This document shows positions 7,219-13,960 of a stretch of DNA of 20,174 nt, in pieces; positions within the stretch are counted from its first letter, which is position 1; the number at the start of each line of letters is the position of its first letter. A program made the position numbers and the translations under genes. Origin of the DNA: Spirochaetaceae bacterium (GTDB lineage Bacteria; Spirochaetota; Spirochaetia; Treponematales; Breznakiellaceae); NCBI GenBank assembly GCA_031278935.1, contig JAITJK010000035.1:1-20174 (forward strand). The letters run 5' to 3'. The notes under the pieces are model-generated. The model saw only the letters and a list, made by a program, of their open reading frames with translations, was not told the origin of the DNA and ran no database searches.

Positions 7219-8853
7219 ATGAATAAGCTAATTTTTGTTTCTGGGGGCGTGTGTTCCAGTTTGGGAAAAGGCGTCGCCGCTTCGTCCCTGGGGGCGCTGC
7301 TGGAGGGACGAGGGCTGAATGTCCGTATGGTAAAATGCGATCCCTACTTGAACGTGGACGCCGGGACCATGAGCCCCTACCAGCACGGAGAGGTCTATGT
7401 TACTGACGACGGGGCTGAAACCGACCTAGACCTGGGCAATTACGCCCGGTTTACCTCCGGGGCTTTGTCCAAGATCAATTCCATCACCACCGGTCAAGTC
7501 TACGACGCGGTGATCCGTAAAGAACGGGAAGGCCGCTACCTGGGGCGTTGTGTGCAGGTGATCCCTCACGTTACCGACGAAATCAAAAATCGGATCCTCC
7601 TGGCCGCCCAGGAAGACCCGGATACGGACGTGGTCATCGTGGAAATAGGCGGAACCGTGGGAGACATTGAATCCATCCCCTTCCTGGAAGCCGCCCGGCA
7701 GCTCATTCATGAAGCAGGCCGGACTAACGCGCTCTCGGTGCATCTTACCTTAATTCCTGAAGTGGCCGGGGGAGAACTCAAGACCAAGCCCACCCAGCAT
7801 TCGGTGAAGGCCATGCAGGAACAAGGTATCCAGCCGGATATCCTCATCTGCCGGGCGCCGGTCGTCCTGGATGAATCCACTCGCCGGAAGATCGCCTTGT
7901 TCACCAACGTGGATATTGACGCGGTGTTCACCTCCTATGACGTCGATACCACCATATATGAAATTCCCCTGGTCTTCTTCGAGCAGAAGCTCGATCAGGT
8001 GGTGCTGAAGAAGATGGGCGTAGAAAGCCGACACGCCAACCTGGAATCCTGGTACGTCATGATGGACAAGTTCAAAAACCGCTGCGGTACGGTGCGGATC
8101 GGCATCGTGGGGAAGTACATGGACCTCCACGACGCCTATCAATCGGTGTACGAAGCCCTGTTCCATGGAGGCCTTGAAACCGCCGTGGCGGTGGAACTGG
8201 TGAAGATCGATGCGGGAATCCTGGAAGAGGCCGAGTCCCTGGAACCGCTCTTCGGGCCCGGAGCGCCCGACGGGGGCCTTATGGGTATCCTGGTGCCCGG
8301 AGGCTTCGGACAGCGGGGGACCAAAGGGATGGTTAAAGCCGCCGCCTGGGCCAGGACCAATAACATACCCTACTTGGGAATCTGCTTAGGGATGCAGATC
8401 ATGGTCATCGACTGGGGCCGTAATGTCCTGGGCTGGGAGGACGCGGATTCCACTGAATTTAACCCCAGTACCAAACATCCAGTGATAAGCCTCTTGGATG
8501 AACAGGTAGACGTGAAAAACTACGGGGGTACCATGCGCTTAGGCAAAAGCGCCTCCGTCGTAGAACCCGGGACCCGTATCTTTGCGAGCTACCAGGCGGA
8601 AACCATCTTTGAACGGCACCGACACCGCTACGAATTTGCCAACATCTACCGGAAGGCCATGACCGAGTCGGGACTGTGCATCAGCGCCCTGACCCCGGAC
8701 CGGAGCCTCGTGGAGGCCGTGGAATGGCCGGATCACCCCTGGGGCGTGGGAGTGCAGTTTCATCCGGAATTCAAGTCCAAGCCTACCGGGGCTAGCCCCT
8801 TGTTCCGAGATTTCGTGGCTGCAGTGCGGGATACCGCCCGGAGCCGGGGATAA
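7219..8853 (+). CDS. pyrG: CTP synthase
   Basis: Makes CTP from UTP, ATP and glutamine in the cytoplasm. The N-terminal synthetase domain opens with KLIFVSGGVCSSLGKGVAAS containing the P-loop-like SSLGKG, followed by KCDPYLNVDAGTMSPYQHGE and EIGGTVGDIES, all standard for the family. The C-terminal class I glutaminase domain has PGGFGQRG (oxyanion region), nucleophile Cys389 in GICLGMQ, and the His515/Glu517 pair in FHPEF. The 544-residue length is normal, and the catalytic His and Glu numbers match the E. coli enzyme. ATG at 7219 is preceded only by a weak AAAGAA. The gene starts a plus-strand cluster, 4 bases ahead of lptC; CTP is needed for activating lipid and sugar precursors, which fits an envelope cluster (inference). 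Confidence 0.98.
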   Translation: MNKLIFVSGGVCSSLGKGVAASSLGALLEGRGLNVRMVKCDPYLNVDAGTMSPYQHGEVYVTDDGAETDLDLGNYARFTSGALSKINSITTGQVYDAVIRKEREGRYLGRCVQVIPHVTDEIKNRILLAAQEDPDTDVVIVEIGGTVGDIESIPFLEAARQLIHEAGRTNALSVHLTLIPEVAGGELKTKPTQHSVKAMQEQGIQPDILICRAPVVLDESTRRKIALFTNVDIDAVFTSYDVDTTIYEIPLVFFEQKLDQVVLKKMGVESRHANLESWYVMMDKFKNRCGTVRIGIVGKYMDLHDAYQSVYEALFHGGLETAVAVELVKIDAGILEEAESLEPLFGPGAPDGGLMGILVPGGFGQRGTKGMVKAAAWARTNNIPYLGICLGMQIMVIDWGRNVLGWEDADSTEFNPSTKHPVISLLDEQVDVKNYGGTMRLGKSASVVEPGTRIFASYQAETIFERHRHRYEFANIYRKAMTESGLCISALTPDRSLVEAVEWPDHPWGVGVQFHPEFKSKPTGASPLFRDFVAAVRDTARSRG

Positions 8854-8857
8854 GACC

Positions 8858-9484
8858 ATGGGGCAGCGCGGTACGGCCTCCGGGATAGGGCGGATTATGC
8901 TGGGGATCAGTATCCTGGCGGGGCTTTTAGGAGCTTGTTCCTTTGATTATGGGGATGCCGAATCGGATCAGGGGAACCTGCCGGACATTGTAATGAAGGA
9001 TGTAGAGTACGTTCGAGTGCGAAAGGGTAATCCCTTGGTCCGGTTCACTGCGGAATCCGCAGAACGCTATGAAAAACGGCAGACCATGGAGCTCACCAAC
9101 TTCTCCTTCGAGCAGTTTGAGCCCCAAGGGGTGGAGATCAACGCCGTGGGCCAGGCCGGAACCGCTTCGGTGGAGCTGGATTCTGGGAACATACGCCTGC
9201 GGGACGGGGTCCGGCTGACTGTGGAAACCGAGGATATTACTCTTGAGACCGAGGGCCTGGACTGGCAGGATCAGGAACGGCTGCTTCTGGGGGAAGAAAC
9301 CGCCCCAGTGGATATGCGGCGTTCCGACGGGACCAATTTCTCAGGTCAGGGCTTTTCCGCAGACATCCGCAATCGCACCTGGAGCTTTGCCTCGGGCATT
9401 AAGGGTACCTATATCTGGGAAGACGACGAAGAGGCGGAAGACCCGGAAGGGAGCGGAGTGCCGGAGGCGAAGGTGAAAGAATGA
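8858..9484 (+). CDS. lptC: LptC-like glycolipid export protein, probable lipoprotein
   Basis: LptC receives lipopolysaccharide or a similar glycolipid from the LptBFG transporter and passes it to LptA. The 208-residue product starts with a hydrophobic segment ending LLGACS, a good lipobox with Cys27, so it is probably lipid-anchored; E. coli LptC uses a membrane helix instead. The domain begins at LPDIVMKDVEYVRVRKGNPL and continues with beta-rich repeats (FTAESAERYEKRQTMELTNF, FSFEQF, ITLETEGLDW, NFSGQGFSADIRNRTW) typical of the OstA/LptC fold. The start could be ATG 8858 or ATG 8897, which gives a shorter, cleaner lipoprotein signal; both have weak ribosome sites. It lies 4 bases after pyrG and its stop overlaps the lptA start. 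The C-terminal tail is acidic (EDDEEAEDPEGSG). Confidence 0.85.
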   Translation: MGQRGTASGIGRIMLGISILAGLLGACSFDYGDAESDQGNLPDIVMKDVEYVRVRKGNPLVRFTAESAERYEKRQTMELTNFSFEQFEPQGVEINAVGQAGTASVELDSGNIRLRDGVRLTVETEDITLETEGLDWQDQERLLLGEETAPVDMRRSDGTNFSGQGFSADIRNRTWSFASGIKGTYIWEDDEEAEDPEGSGVPEAKVKE

Positions 9485-10095
9485 GAAGGCGTTTTTGGTA
9501 CCTTTGCTTAGGTCTTATGCTTTCCCTAAGCCCCCTCTCCGGGGACGTCTTCACCTTCAAAGCGAATCGAATGAACGGGAGCCGGGTTTCAGGTAGGGAA
9601 CTTACGGTGCTTACGGGAAACGCGGAGGTCCGCTCGGATAATCTTTTGCTCCGGGCCGACCGAATTGAGATTCACGGGGATGATAACGAGTTCATTGATT
9701 GTTCCGGTGGGGTCTGGGGCAACGAGGAAGCCAAAGAAATCTTTTTCGAGACCGACCGCCTGCGCTATGATCGGAAGCTGAAAATTGCCCGGCTGGAAGG
9801 CAACGCCACCTTGGAGGATAAGAAGAACAGCATTGTGGCCAAGGGCCGATTCATCGAGTATGACGATCAGGCGGAGATAACCGTATTCCAGGTTGCGGTC
9901 CGGCTCTTTAAGGACACCATGGTATGCCGTTCTGAATACGCGGTCTACCGGCGCACGGAAAAGCTCTTGGATCTTTCGGGGTTTCCGGTGGTGTTTAAAA
10001 AGAATGACGAATTCCGGGCGGACCGGATTCGGGTAGACCTGGACACCGATGACGTTACCATGGAAGGCACGGTTTCAGGCTCCATAAAGGACTAG
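9481..10095 (+). CDS. lptA: LptA-like periplasmic glycolipid transport protein (OstA-like)
   Basis: A 204-residue secreted protein with signal peptide RRRFWYLCLGLMLSLSPLSG, then beta-jellyroll OstA-type repeats: FTFKANRMNG, LTVLTGNAEVRSDNLLLRAD, FFETDRLRYDRKLKIARLEG, IVAKGRFIEYDDQAEITVF and FRADRIRVDLDTDDVTMEG. LptA forms a periplasmic bridge carrying glycolipid to the outer membrane. ATG at 9481 overlaps the lptC stop as ATGA, with AAGGTG about 6 bases upstream, so the two are translationally coupled. Treponemes such as T. pallidum are known to lack classical LPS but retain such proteins, so the cargo is probably another glycolipid (inference). The OMP partner LptD and permeases LptF/G are not in this window. 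Confidence 0.85.
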   Translation: MRRRFWYLCLGLMLSLSPLSGDVFTFKANRMNGSRVSGRELTVLTGNAEVRSDNLLLRADRIEIHGDDNEFIDCSGGVWGNEEAKEIFFETDRLRYDRKLKIARLEGNATLEDKKNSIVAKGRFIEYDDQAEITVFQVAVRLFKDTMVCRSEYAVYRRTEKLLDLSGFPVVFKKNDEFRADRIRVDLDTDDVTMEGTVSGSIKD

Positions 10096-10097
10096 CG

Positions 10098-10907
10098 GTG
10101 ATGGAAATGGAAACGGCCGGGGAAGTACCGGAAGCGGCCCCTGAAAACTCGGGGTTTAACCACGAGGACCCCAAGACTGAAGGGCATATTCTGGGAGTTT
10201 CAGATCTCCATAAGCGGTTTGGCCGAAAGGAAGTGGTGCGGGGGGTCAATTTTTTCATGCATAACGGCACAGTAGCCGGGCTTTTGGGGCCCAATGGGGC
10301 GGGTAAAACTACGATTTTCTATATGATCGTGGGCTTTTACCGGCCCTCGGCGGGTAAAGTTACCATGGACGAGGTGGATATTACCGCCAAACCCATGTAC
10401 CGGCGGGCCCGGCAGGGCATCGCCTACCTTCCCCAGGAAGCGTCGATTTTCCGTAAGCTCACGGTGGAACAAAACATCTGGGCCATTCTGGAAAGCCGTC
10501 GGGACCTGCGGAAGGTGGAGAAGAAGCAGCGCCTGGAATCCTTGCTGGAAGAATTTGGCATAGGCCGGATCCGCAGCCAATTCGGGTTTACCCTCTCCGG
10601 GGGGGAACGACGGCGGACCGAGATTGCCCGGGCCTTGGCCACGGAGCCTAAGTTCCTCCTGCTGGACGAGCCCTTTGCCGGCATAGACCCTATCGCAGTG
10701 TTTGAAATCAAGCAGATCATCCGGCAGCTTGCCGAAAAAGGCATCGGCATCCTCATCACGGACCACAACGTGCGGGACACCCTAGAAATTACCACCGAAG
10801 CCTTTATTATCAACTCCGGCACCATCGTGGCCCGAGGGGATAAGGACAGCATCCTGGCCAATGAAATGGTCCGGGAAGTGTATCTGGGCTCGGAGTTCCG
10901 TATGTAA
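10098..10907 (+). CDS. lptB: LPS-export-type ABC transporter ATPase LptB
   Basis: Cytoplasmic ATPase powering LptBFGC. It has Walker A GPNGAGKT (residues 64-71), Q-loop AYLPQEASIF, signature LSGGERRR, Walker B FLLLDEPFAGIDP and the H-loop ITDHNVRDTLE; the last three wordings are typical of LptB rather than general ABC ATPases. It is 269 residues long, roughly 30 more than E. coli LptB, because of an acidic N-terminal extension (METAGEVPEAAPENSGFN). GTG 10098, ATG 10101 or ATG 10107 could all be the start; AAAGGA (10086-10091) favours the first two. It follows lptA by 2 bases. It ends 4 bases from the stop of the convergent MoeA-like gene, leaving no room for a terminator between them. Confidence 0.95.
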   Translation: MMEMETAGEVPEAAPENSGFNHEDPKTEGHILGVSDLHKRFGRKEVVRGVNFFMHNGTVAGLLGPNGAGKTTIFYMIVGFYRPSAGKVTMDEVDITAKPMYRRARQGIAYLPQEASIFRKLTVEQNIWAILESRRDLRKVEKKQRLESLLEEFGIGRIRSQFGFTLSGGERRRTEIARALATEPKFLLLDEPFAGIDPIAVFEIKQIIRQLAEKGIGILITDHNVRDTLEITTEAFIINSGTIVARGDKDSILANEMVREVYLGSEFRM

Positions 10908-10911
10908 GGCC

Positions 10912-11940
10912 CTAGACCCGGCCAAAAGGGCAGACGGGATATCGGCACTCAGGGCAGCCCAGGCATAAGCCTCCGTTCCCCAAAACCGTGAAATCTTGTT
11001 TCCTCATCCGGACCCCTGCGGCAATACGGGGCAGGACCAGGTCAAAAATGGTAGCCTTCATGTACATAACGCAACCGGGCAGCCCTAGGACGGGGATGCC
11101 CTCGGCGTAGTAACCCAACAAAAACATCACCCCCGGTACGACCGGCGCACCGTAGGTAACGATCTCGGCGCCACTCTCTTTGATGGCCCCTGGGGTATTG
11201 TCATCAGGGTCCACACTCATACCGCCGGTACAGAGGATCAGCTCCGGTTTTTCCCCCCCTGCGCCTTTCCGGGCCGTTTGGATGGCCGCAAGGACTTCAT
11301 CATCCCCCACCACTACCTGGCGGATCACCCTAATTCCGTAGGCTTTGAGTTTGTCCATGATCACCGGGGTAAAGCGGTCCGGGATAAGGCCCTGGGCCAC
11401 CTCGCTTCCGGTGCTTATGACCCAGGCGGTTTTTAGGCTATAAGGCCGGAGGGCAAAGAGGGGCTGCGTCCCCGCCGCCGCTTCCGCCTGGGCTAGGATT
11501 GCTTCGGCTACCACTAAGGGGACAACCTTCATGGCGGCCAGTTTATCCCCCGCTTTGACCGCAGAATAGGAATGCCGGGCCGCAATTACTACCTCAGGAA
11601 CCGCGTTCACCCGGTTAAGGCGGGCCACATCGGCGCAAAAAACACCGTCCATTTCCGCAAAGACTTCGATTTTCCCCTCTGCAACCACCCCGCTTCGTAT
11701 GTGGGCGTTGGTGCACAGCGCCGCAAGCCGCAGTGCAGCCTCGTTTTCGTGGAGCATCCCCTCTCGTTTTTCCCAGACAAACAGGTGTTCCTTGCCCATA
11801 GAGCGGAGCATGGGAATATCCCCTTCCGCTATAATATGCCCCTTGCGGAACTGGGGGCCTTTCATTGTACCCGGTACGATCCGGGTCAAATCGTGGCATA
11901 GCACCTGCCCGACCGCCTCTTCTACCCGAAGTTTTTTCAT
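10912..11940 (-). CDS. MoeA-like molybdopterin-binding protein with Cys-rich tail
   Basis: A 342-residue cytoplasmic protein. The N-terminal part (MKKLRVEEAVGQVLCHDLTR, then KGPQFRKGHII) resembles the opening of MoeA-type proteins, and the C-terminal half is a MoCF/MogA-type molybdopterin-binding fold: AWVISTGSEV, then ILCTGGMSVDPDDNTPGAI (the GGxSxxPxD-type motif) and IPVLGLPGCVMYMKATIFD. Such stand-alone proteins are known in anaerobes and are often linked to molybdoenzyme maturation, but this one's precise role is unknown. It ends with a cysteine cluster, Cys326, Cys329, Cys332 and Cys337, in CLGCPECRYPVCPFGRV, which could bind a metal or Fe-S cluster (inference). ATG 11940 follows GAGGCAGGA. 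The long 5' leader (11941 to about 12186) carries promoter, terminator and hairpins. No moeB, moaA or molybdoenzyme gene is adjacent. Confidence 0.82.
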   Translation of the reverse strand: MKKLRVEEAVGQVLCHDLTRIVPGTMKGPQFRKGHIIAEGDIPMLRSMGKEHLFVWEKREGMLHENEAALRLAALCTNAHIRSGVVAEGKIEVFAEMDGVFCADVARLNRVNAVPEVVIAARHSYSAVKAGDKLAAMKVVPLVVAEAILAQAEAAAGTQPLFALRPYSLKTAWVISTGSEVAQGLIPDRFTPVIMDKLKAYGIRVIRQVVVGDDEVLAAIQTARKGAGGEKPELILCTGGMSVDPDDNTPGAIKESGAEIVTYGAPVVPGVMFLLGYYAEGIPVLGLPGCVMYMKATIFDLVLPRIAAGVRMRKQDFTVLGNGGLCLGCPECRYPVCPFGRV

Positions 11941-11976
11941 TCCTGCCTCACGCTTATTCTTGAATTATTTAGTAGA

Positions 11977-12006
11977 GTTGTTTAAAAACTTCAGTTTTTA
12001 AACAAC
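11977..12006. repeat. Perfect 13-bp stem hairpin
   Basis: GTTGTTTAAAAAC (11977-11989) and GTTTTTAAACAAC (11994-12006) are exact reverse complements around a TTCA loop. It lies 37 bases upstream of the MoeA-like start codon. There is no T-run after it on either strand, so it does not look like a terminator. Confidence 0.8.
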
Positions 12007-12021
12007 TTCCGCTGAAAAATA

Positions 12022-12042
12022 GCAAAATACGGAGCATTTTGC
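12022..12042. repeat. 7-bp stem hairpin
   Basis: GCAAAAT (12022-12028) and ATTTTGC (12036-12042) are exact reverse complements around the 7-base loop ACGGAGC. It is one of four consecutive hairpins in this gap. Confidence 0.6.
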
Positions 12043-12043
12043 A

Positions 12044-12082
12044 GGACTTATTCGATAACCAACCGGGTTATTGAACAAGTCC
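12044..12082. repeat. 17-bp imperfect stem hairpin
   Basis: GGACTTATTCGATAACC (12044-12060) pairs with GGTTATTGAACAAGTCC (12066-12082) around loop AACCG, with one A/C mismatch and one position that is either a wobble or a mismatch depending on strand. There is no T-run beside it. Confidence 0.75.
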
Positions 12083-12097
12083 AGTGAATAAAGATAT

Positions 12098-12137
12098 AAA
12101 AAAGGCTGTCTAAAAAACACGGCTCTCTTAGACAGCC
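12098..12137 (-). terminator. Intrinsic terminator within the leader
   Basis: Read on the minus strand, GGCTGTCTAA (12137-12128) pairs perfectly with TTAGACAGCC (12113-12104) around a 14-base loop and is followed directly by six T (12103-12098). It lies between the minus-strand promoter at 12222-12193 and the MoeA-like start at 11940, so it would end that transcript early. On the plus strand no T-run follows, so it does not serve a plus-strand gene. Confidence 0.75.
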
Positions 12138-12186
12138 CGAAGGAGAGGGACGCTTTTTACCGGTATCGATAAGAGCGCCATTCTTT
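12098..12186 (-). ncRNA. Predicted small RNA or attenuated leader transcript
   Basis: The start near 12186 is inferred from the -10 box TATAGT at 12198-12193; the end comes from the terminator T-run at 12098. The result is about 85-90 nt. Before the terminator, GGCGCTCTTA (12179-12170) can pair at 9 of 10 positions with TAAGAGAGCC (12130-12121) in the apical part of the terminator, a possible competing fold. A 17-codon open frame (ATG 12181, TAA 12128) lies inside but has no ribosome site. It matches no RNA family I recognise. With read-through it would be the 5' leader of the MoeA-like gene. Confidence 0.5.
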
Positions 12187-12202
12187 GTTATCACTATACC
12201 GG
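12160..12202. promoter_or_regulatory. Dyad over the minus-strand -10 box, possible operator
   Basis: CCGGTAT (12160-12166) pairs with ATACCGG (12196-12202) and GATAA (12168-12172) with TTATC (12188-12192), with one base versus three between the blocks. The right arm contains the -10 hexamer of the minus-strand promoter, as expected for a repressor site. The transcript itself would lack the right arm, so an RNA hairpin is unlikely. Confidence 0.45.
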
Positions 12203-12222
12203 CCAAGGGACTAGTTTGTCAA
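12193..12222 (-). promoter_or_regulatory. Strong sigma-70-type promoter, minus strand
   Basis: TTGACA (12222-12217, perfect -35), an 18-bp spacer, and TATAGT (12198-12193, one mismatch from the -10 consensus). It points toward the terminator at 12137-12098 and, beyond it, the MoeA-like gene. It is about 246 bases from that gene's start codon. Confidence 0.75.
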
Positions 12223-12228
12223 TATAAT
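12223..12228 (+). promoter_or_regulatory. Possible -10 box for gltD-like gene
   Basis: TATAAT on the plus strand directly abuts the minus-strand -35 box, so the two promoters would be back to back. No -35 match is seen 16-18 bp upstream. It would start transcription near 12235, giving a leader of about 110 bases before ATG 12347. Confidence 0.4.
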
Positions 12229-12330
12229 TCGGATGCCTGTGAAAAGCAATCCAAACGAACTGCGTTTACCATTGACGGGTAGGTGGAACATTGCCGCCTT
12301 GACGGTCGCCCCCCTTGATGGTAAGGTCAA

Positions 12331-12341
12331 ACGAGAGGAGA
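12331..12341 (+). promoter_or_regulatory. Ribosome binding site deciding the gltD start
   Basis: ACGAGAGGAGA ends 5 bases before ATG 12347. It is the only strong site in the region and fixes the start at the conserved MGDPKGFL rather than at ATG 12233. Confidence 0.8.
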
Positions 12342-12346
12342 GAAAT

Positions 12347-13795
12347 ATGGGTGATCCCAAGGGGTTTTTAAAAATACGACGGAAGGTATCGGGCTACCGG
12401 CCAGTGGAAGAACGGGTCAACGATTACAGTGAAGTAGAAGTAGCGCTTCCCGAAGCGGAACGGCAAGATCAAGCGGCCCGCTGTATGGATTGCGGCGTAC
12501 CCTTTTGCCATTGGGCTTGTCCGATCTCCAATGTGATGCCCGACTGGCAGGATCGCTTGTACCGAGAGGATTGGGCTGGGGCTTGGGCCCTGCTCGAGGA
12601 TTGCAACCCCTTCCCAGAGTTCACCGGACGGGTATGCCCGGCTCTCTGTGAGGCCTCTTGTGTGCTGGGGGCCAATGACGATCCCGTTACGATCCGGCAG
12701 AATGAGTTGGCCATCATTGAACGGGCTTTTTCCCTGGGTCTAGTCATCCCTCGACCTCCTGGGCAGCGGAATGGGAAAAAGGTGGCCATTCTGGGGGCAG
12801 GGCCTTCTGGCCTGTCTGCGGCCTACTACCTGAACCGGGCGGGCTTTTCCGTTACGGTCTACGAGGGGGATCACAAGCTCGGAGGCTATCTACGCTACGG
12901 CATTCCTGATTTCAAGTTGGATAAGAGTTTCATCGACCGGCGGATTAAGCTCATGGAAGCCGAGGGGGTTACCTTCAAAACCAACGCCCCAGTGGGTTCA
13001 GGGCGCTACGGTTTCGGCGTTGCCCCCGATCCCAGCGGGGTAATCGAAGCGCGCACCTTGGAGGCCGCTTACGACCTCGTGCTCCTGACCATCGGCGCTC
13101 GGGAGCCCCGGGACATCAGCGTACCAGGCCGGGAACACACGGGTATCGTGCAGGCTCTGGATTACCTGTCCTTGCAAAATCGCAACCTCGCCGGAGAAGC
13201 CGGGGGTCTTGAACCCATTACGGCCTATGGAAAACGGGTGGTGGTCATAGGCGGTGGGGACACTGGTTCGGATTGCGTGGGTACGGCGAACCGGCAGGGG
13301 GCTTTGCGGGTAACCCAGATCGAGGTGTTGCCCAAACCCCCGGAGCATCGCCCCCCAGAAGAGCCCTGGCCTCTCTGGCCCCGGGTGCTTAAAACCTCCA
13401 GTTCCCATCAAGAAGGGGGCGAGCGCCTATGGTGGGTCAATACCAAAGCCTTTATAGGTCGAGGGGGGAAGGTGGAAGCCATCCACGCGGTGAAGGTCAA
13501 CTGGACCCAGCAGCAGGGTCGACCGATGATGACCGAGATTCCCGGCTCGGATTTCGAGATCGGTGCGGACCTGGTGCTGCTGGCTATGGGCTTTACCCAT
13601 GTGGTACAAGAGGGCCTGGTCAAGGATTTCGGCCTTGAGCTGGATGAACGGGGCAATATTCGTACCCGGGGCAGTTTTCACACCTCTAACCCCAAGGTTT
13701 GGGCTGCCGGGGATGCCCGTAATGGGGCGAGTTTGGTGGTGCGGGCTATTGCGGAAGGCCGCGCTGCGGCAGAAGCGATCATCAAGAGCCTTTAG
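12347..13795 (+). CDS. gltD: Glutamate synthase small subunit-like Fe-S flavoprotein
   Basis: A 482-residue GltD-like oxidoreductase that passes electrons from NADPH through FAD to Fe-S clusters. N-terminal cysteines occur in two groups: C46, C49, C54, C58 (CMDCGVPFCHWAC) and C86, C97, C101, C105 (CNPF, then VCPALCEASC), as needed for two clusters. The FAD site is VAILGAGPSGLSAA (GAGPSG 150-155), and the NADPH site is VVVIGGGDTGSD (302-307). The C-terminus has the flavin-contact run WAAGDARNGASLVVRAIAEG. The start ATG 12347 matches the family opening (MGDPKGFLKI); the frame extends to ATG 12233, but that would lie at or before the predicted transcription start. No large subunit (gltB) is adjacent, so it may work with an unlinked GltB or as another NADPH-linked oxidoreductase. 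Confidence 0.9.
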   Translation: MGDPKGFLKIRRKVSGYRPVEERVNDYSEVEVALPEAERQDQAARCMDCGVPFCHWACPISNVMPDWQDRLYREDWAGAWALLEDCNPFPEFTGRVCPALCEASCVLGANDDPVTIRQNELAIIERAFSLGLVIPRPPGQRNGKKVAILGAGPSGLSAAYYLNRAGFSVTVYEGDHKLGGYLRYGIPDFKLDKSFIDRRIKLMEAEGVTFKTNAPVGSGRYGFGVAPDPSGVIEARTLEAAYDLVLLTIGAREPRDISVPGREHTGIVQALDYLSLQNRNLAGEAGGLEPITAYGKRVVVIGGGDTGSDCVGTANRQGALRVTQIEVLPKPPEHRPPEEPWPLWPRVLKTSSSHQEGGERLWWVNTKAFIGRGGKVEAIHAVKVNWTQQQGRPMMTEIPGSDFEIGADLVLLAMGFTHVVQEGLVKDFGLELDERGNIRTRGSFHTSNPKVWAAGDARNGASLVVRAIAEGRAAAEAIIKSL

Positions 13796-13806
13796 GCCGG
13801 GGACTC

Positions 13807-13834
13807 TTGAAAAATAGGCTTCCCGTGCTATACT
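13807..13834 (+). promoter_or_regulatory. Promoter of the TPR / GreA-fusion operon
   Basis: TTGAAA (13807-13812), a 16-bp spacer, then TATACT (13829-13834) preceded by TGC (extended -10). It should start transcription near 13841, about 115 bases before the TPR gene. Confidence 0.65.
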
Positions 13835-13921
13835 AAAAGAGTCATGGTTCATGGGAGCCTTTGCGGGTATAGTTGTTATATATTTTTATAGGTATCTAAG
13901 AGAAGGAAAAAACAAAACACG

Positions 13922-13960
13922 ATGAACCAGCGGATGGCGGCACGGTTGTTCAAACCATGA
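13922..13960 (+). CDS. Possible 12-codon leader ORF
   Basis: ATG 13922 to TGA 13960 encodes MNQRMAARLFKP. Its stop overlaps the start of the TPR gene as ATGA (13957-13960). That gene has no Shine-Dalgarno of its own, so coupling from this mini-ORF could explain its translation. The mini-ORF's own ribosome site is poor (AGAAGGA is too far upstream). Chance occurrence is quite possible. Confidence 0.25.
   Translation: MNQRMAARLFKP

Noticed and set aside
10200..10948. Two long minus-strand frames over lptB
   Set aside because: They are antisense shadows of a gene with all ABC ATPase motifs intact; their translations are not protein-like.
12128..12181. 17-codon leader peptide gene inside the predicted small RNA (minus strand)
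   Set aside because: No ribosome site fits between the inferred transcript start and the ATG, and the stop codon falls in the terminator stem; no run of regulatory codons is visible.
12233..12346. 38-codon N-terminal extension of the GltD-like protein from ATG 12233
   Set aside because: The extension is not GltD-like, the TATAAT at 12223-12228 would start transcription at about this point, and a strong ribosome site precedes ATG 12347.
13784..13810. Terminator after the GltD-like gene
   Set aside because: AAGAG...CTCTT gives only a 5-bp outer stem with a large asymmetric bulge, no T-run follows, and it overlaps the -35 box of the next promoter.
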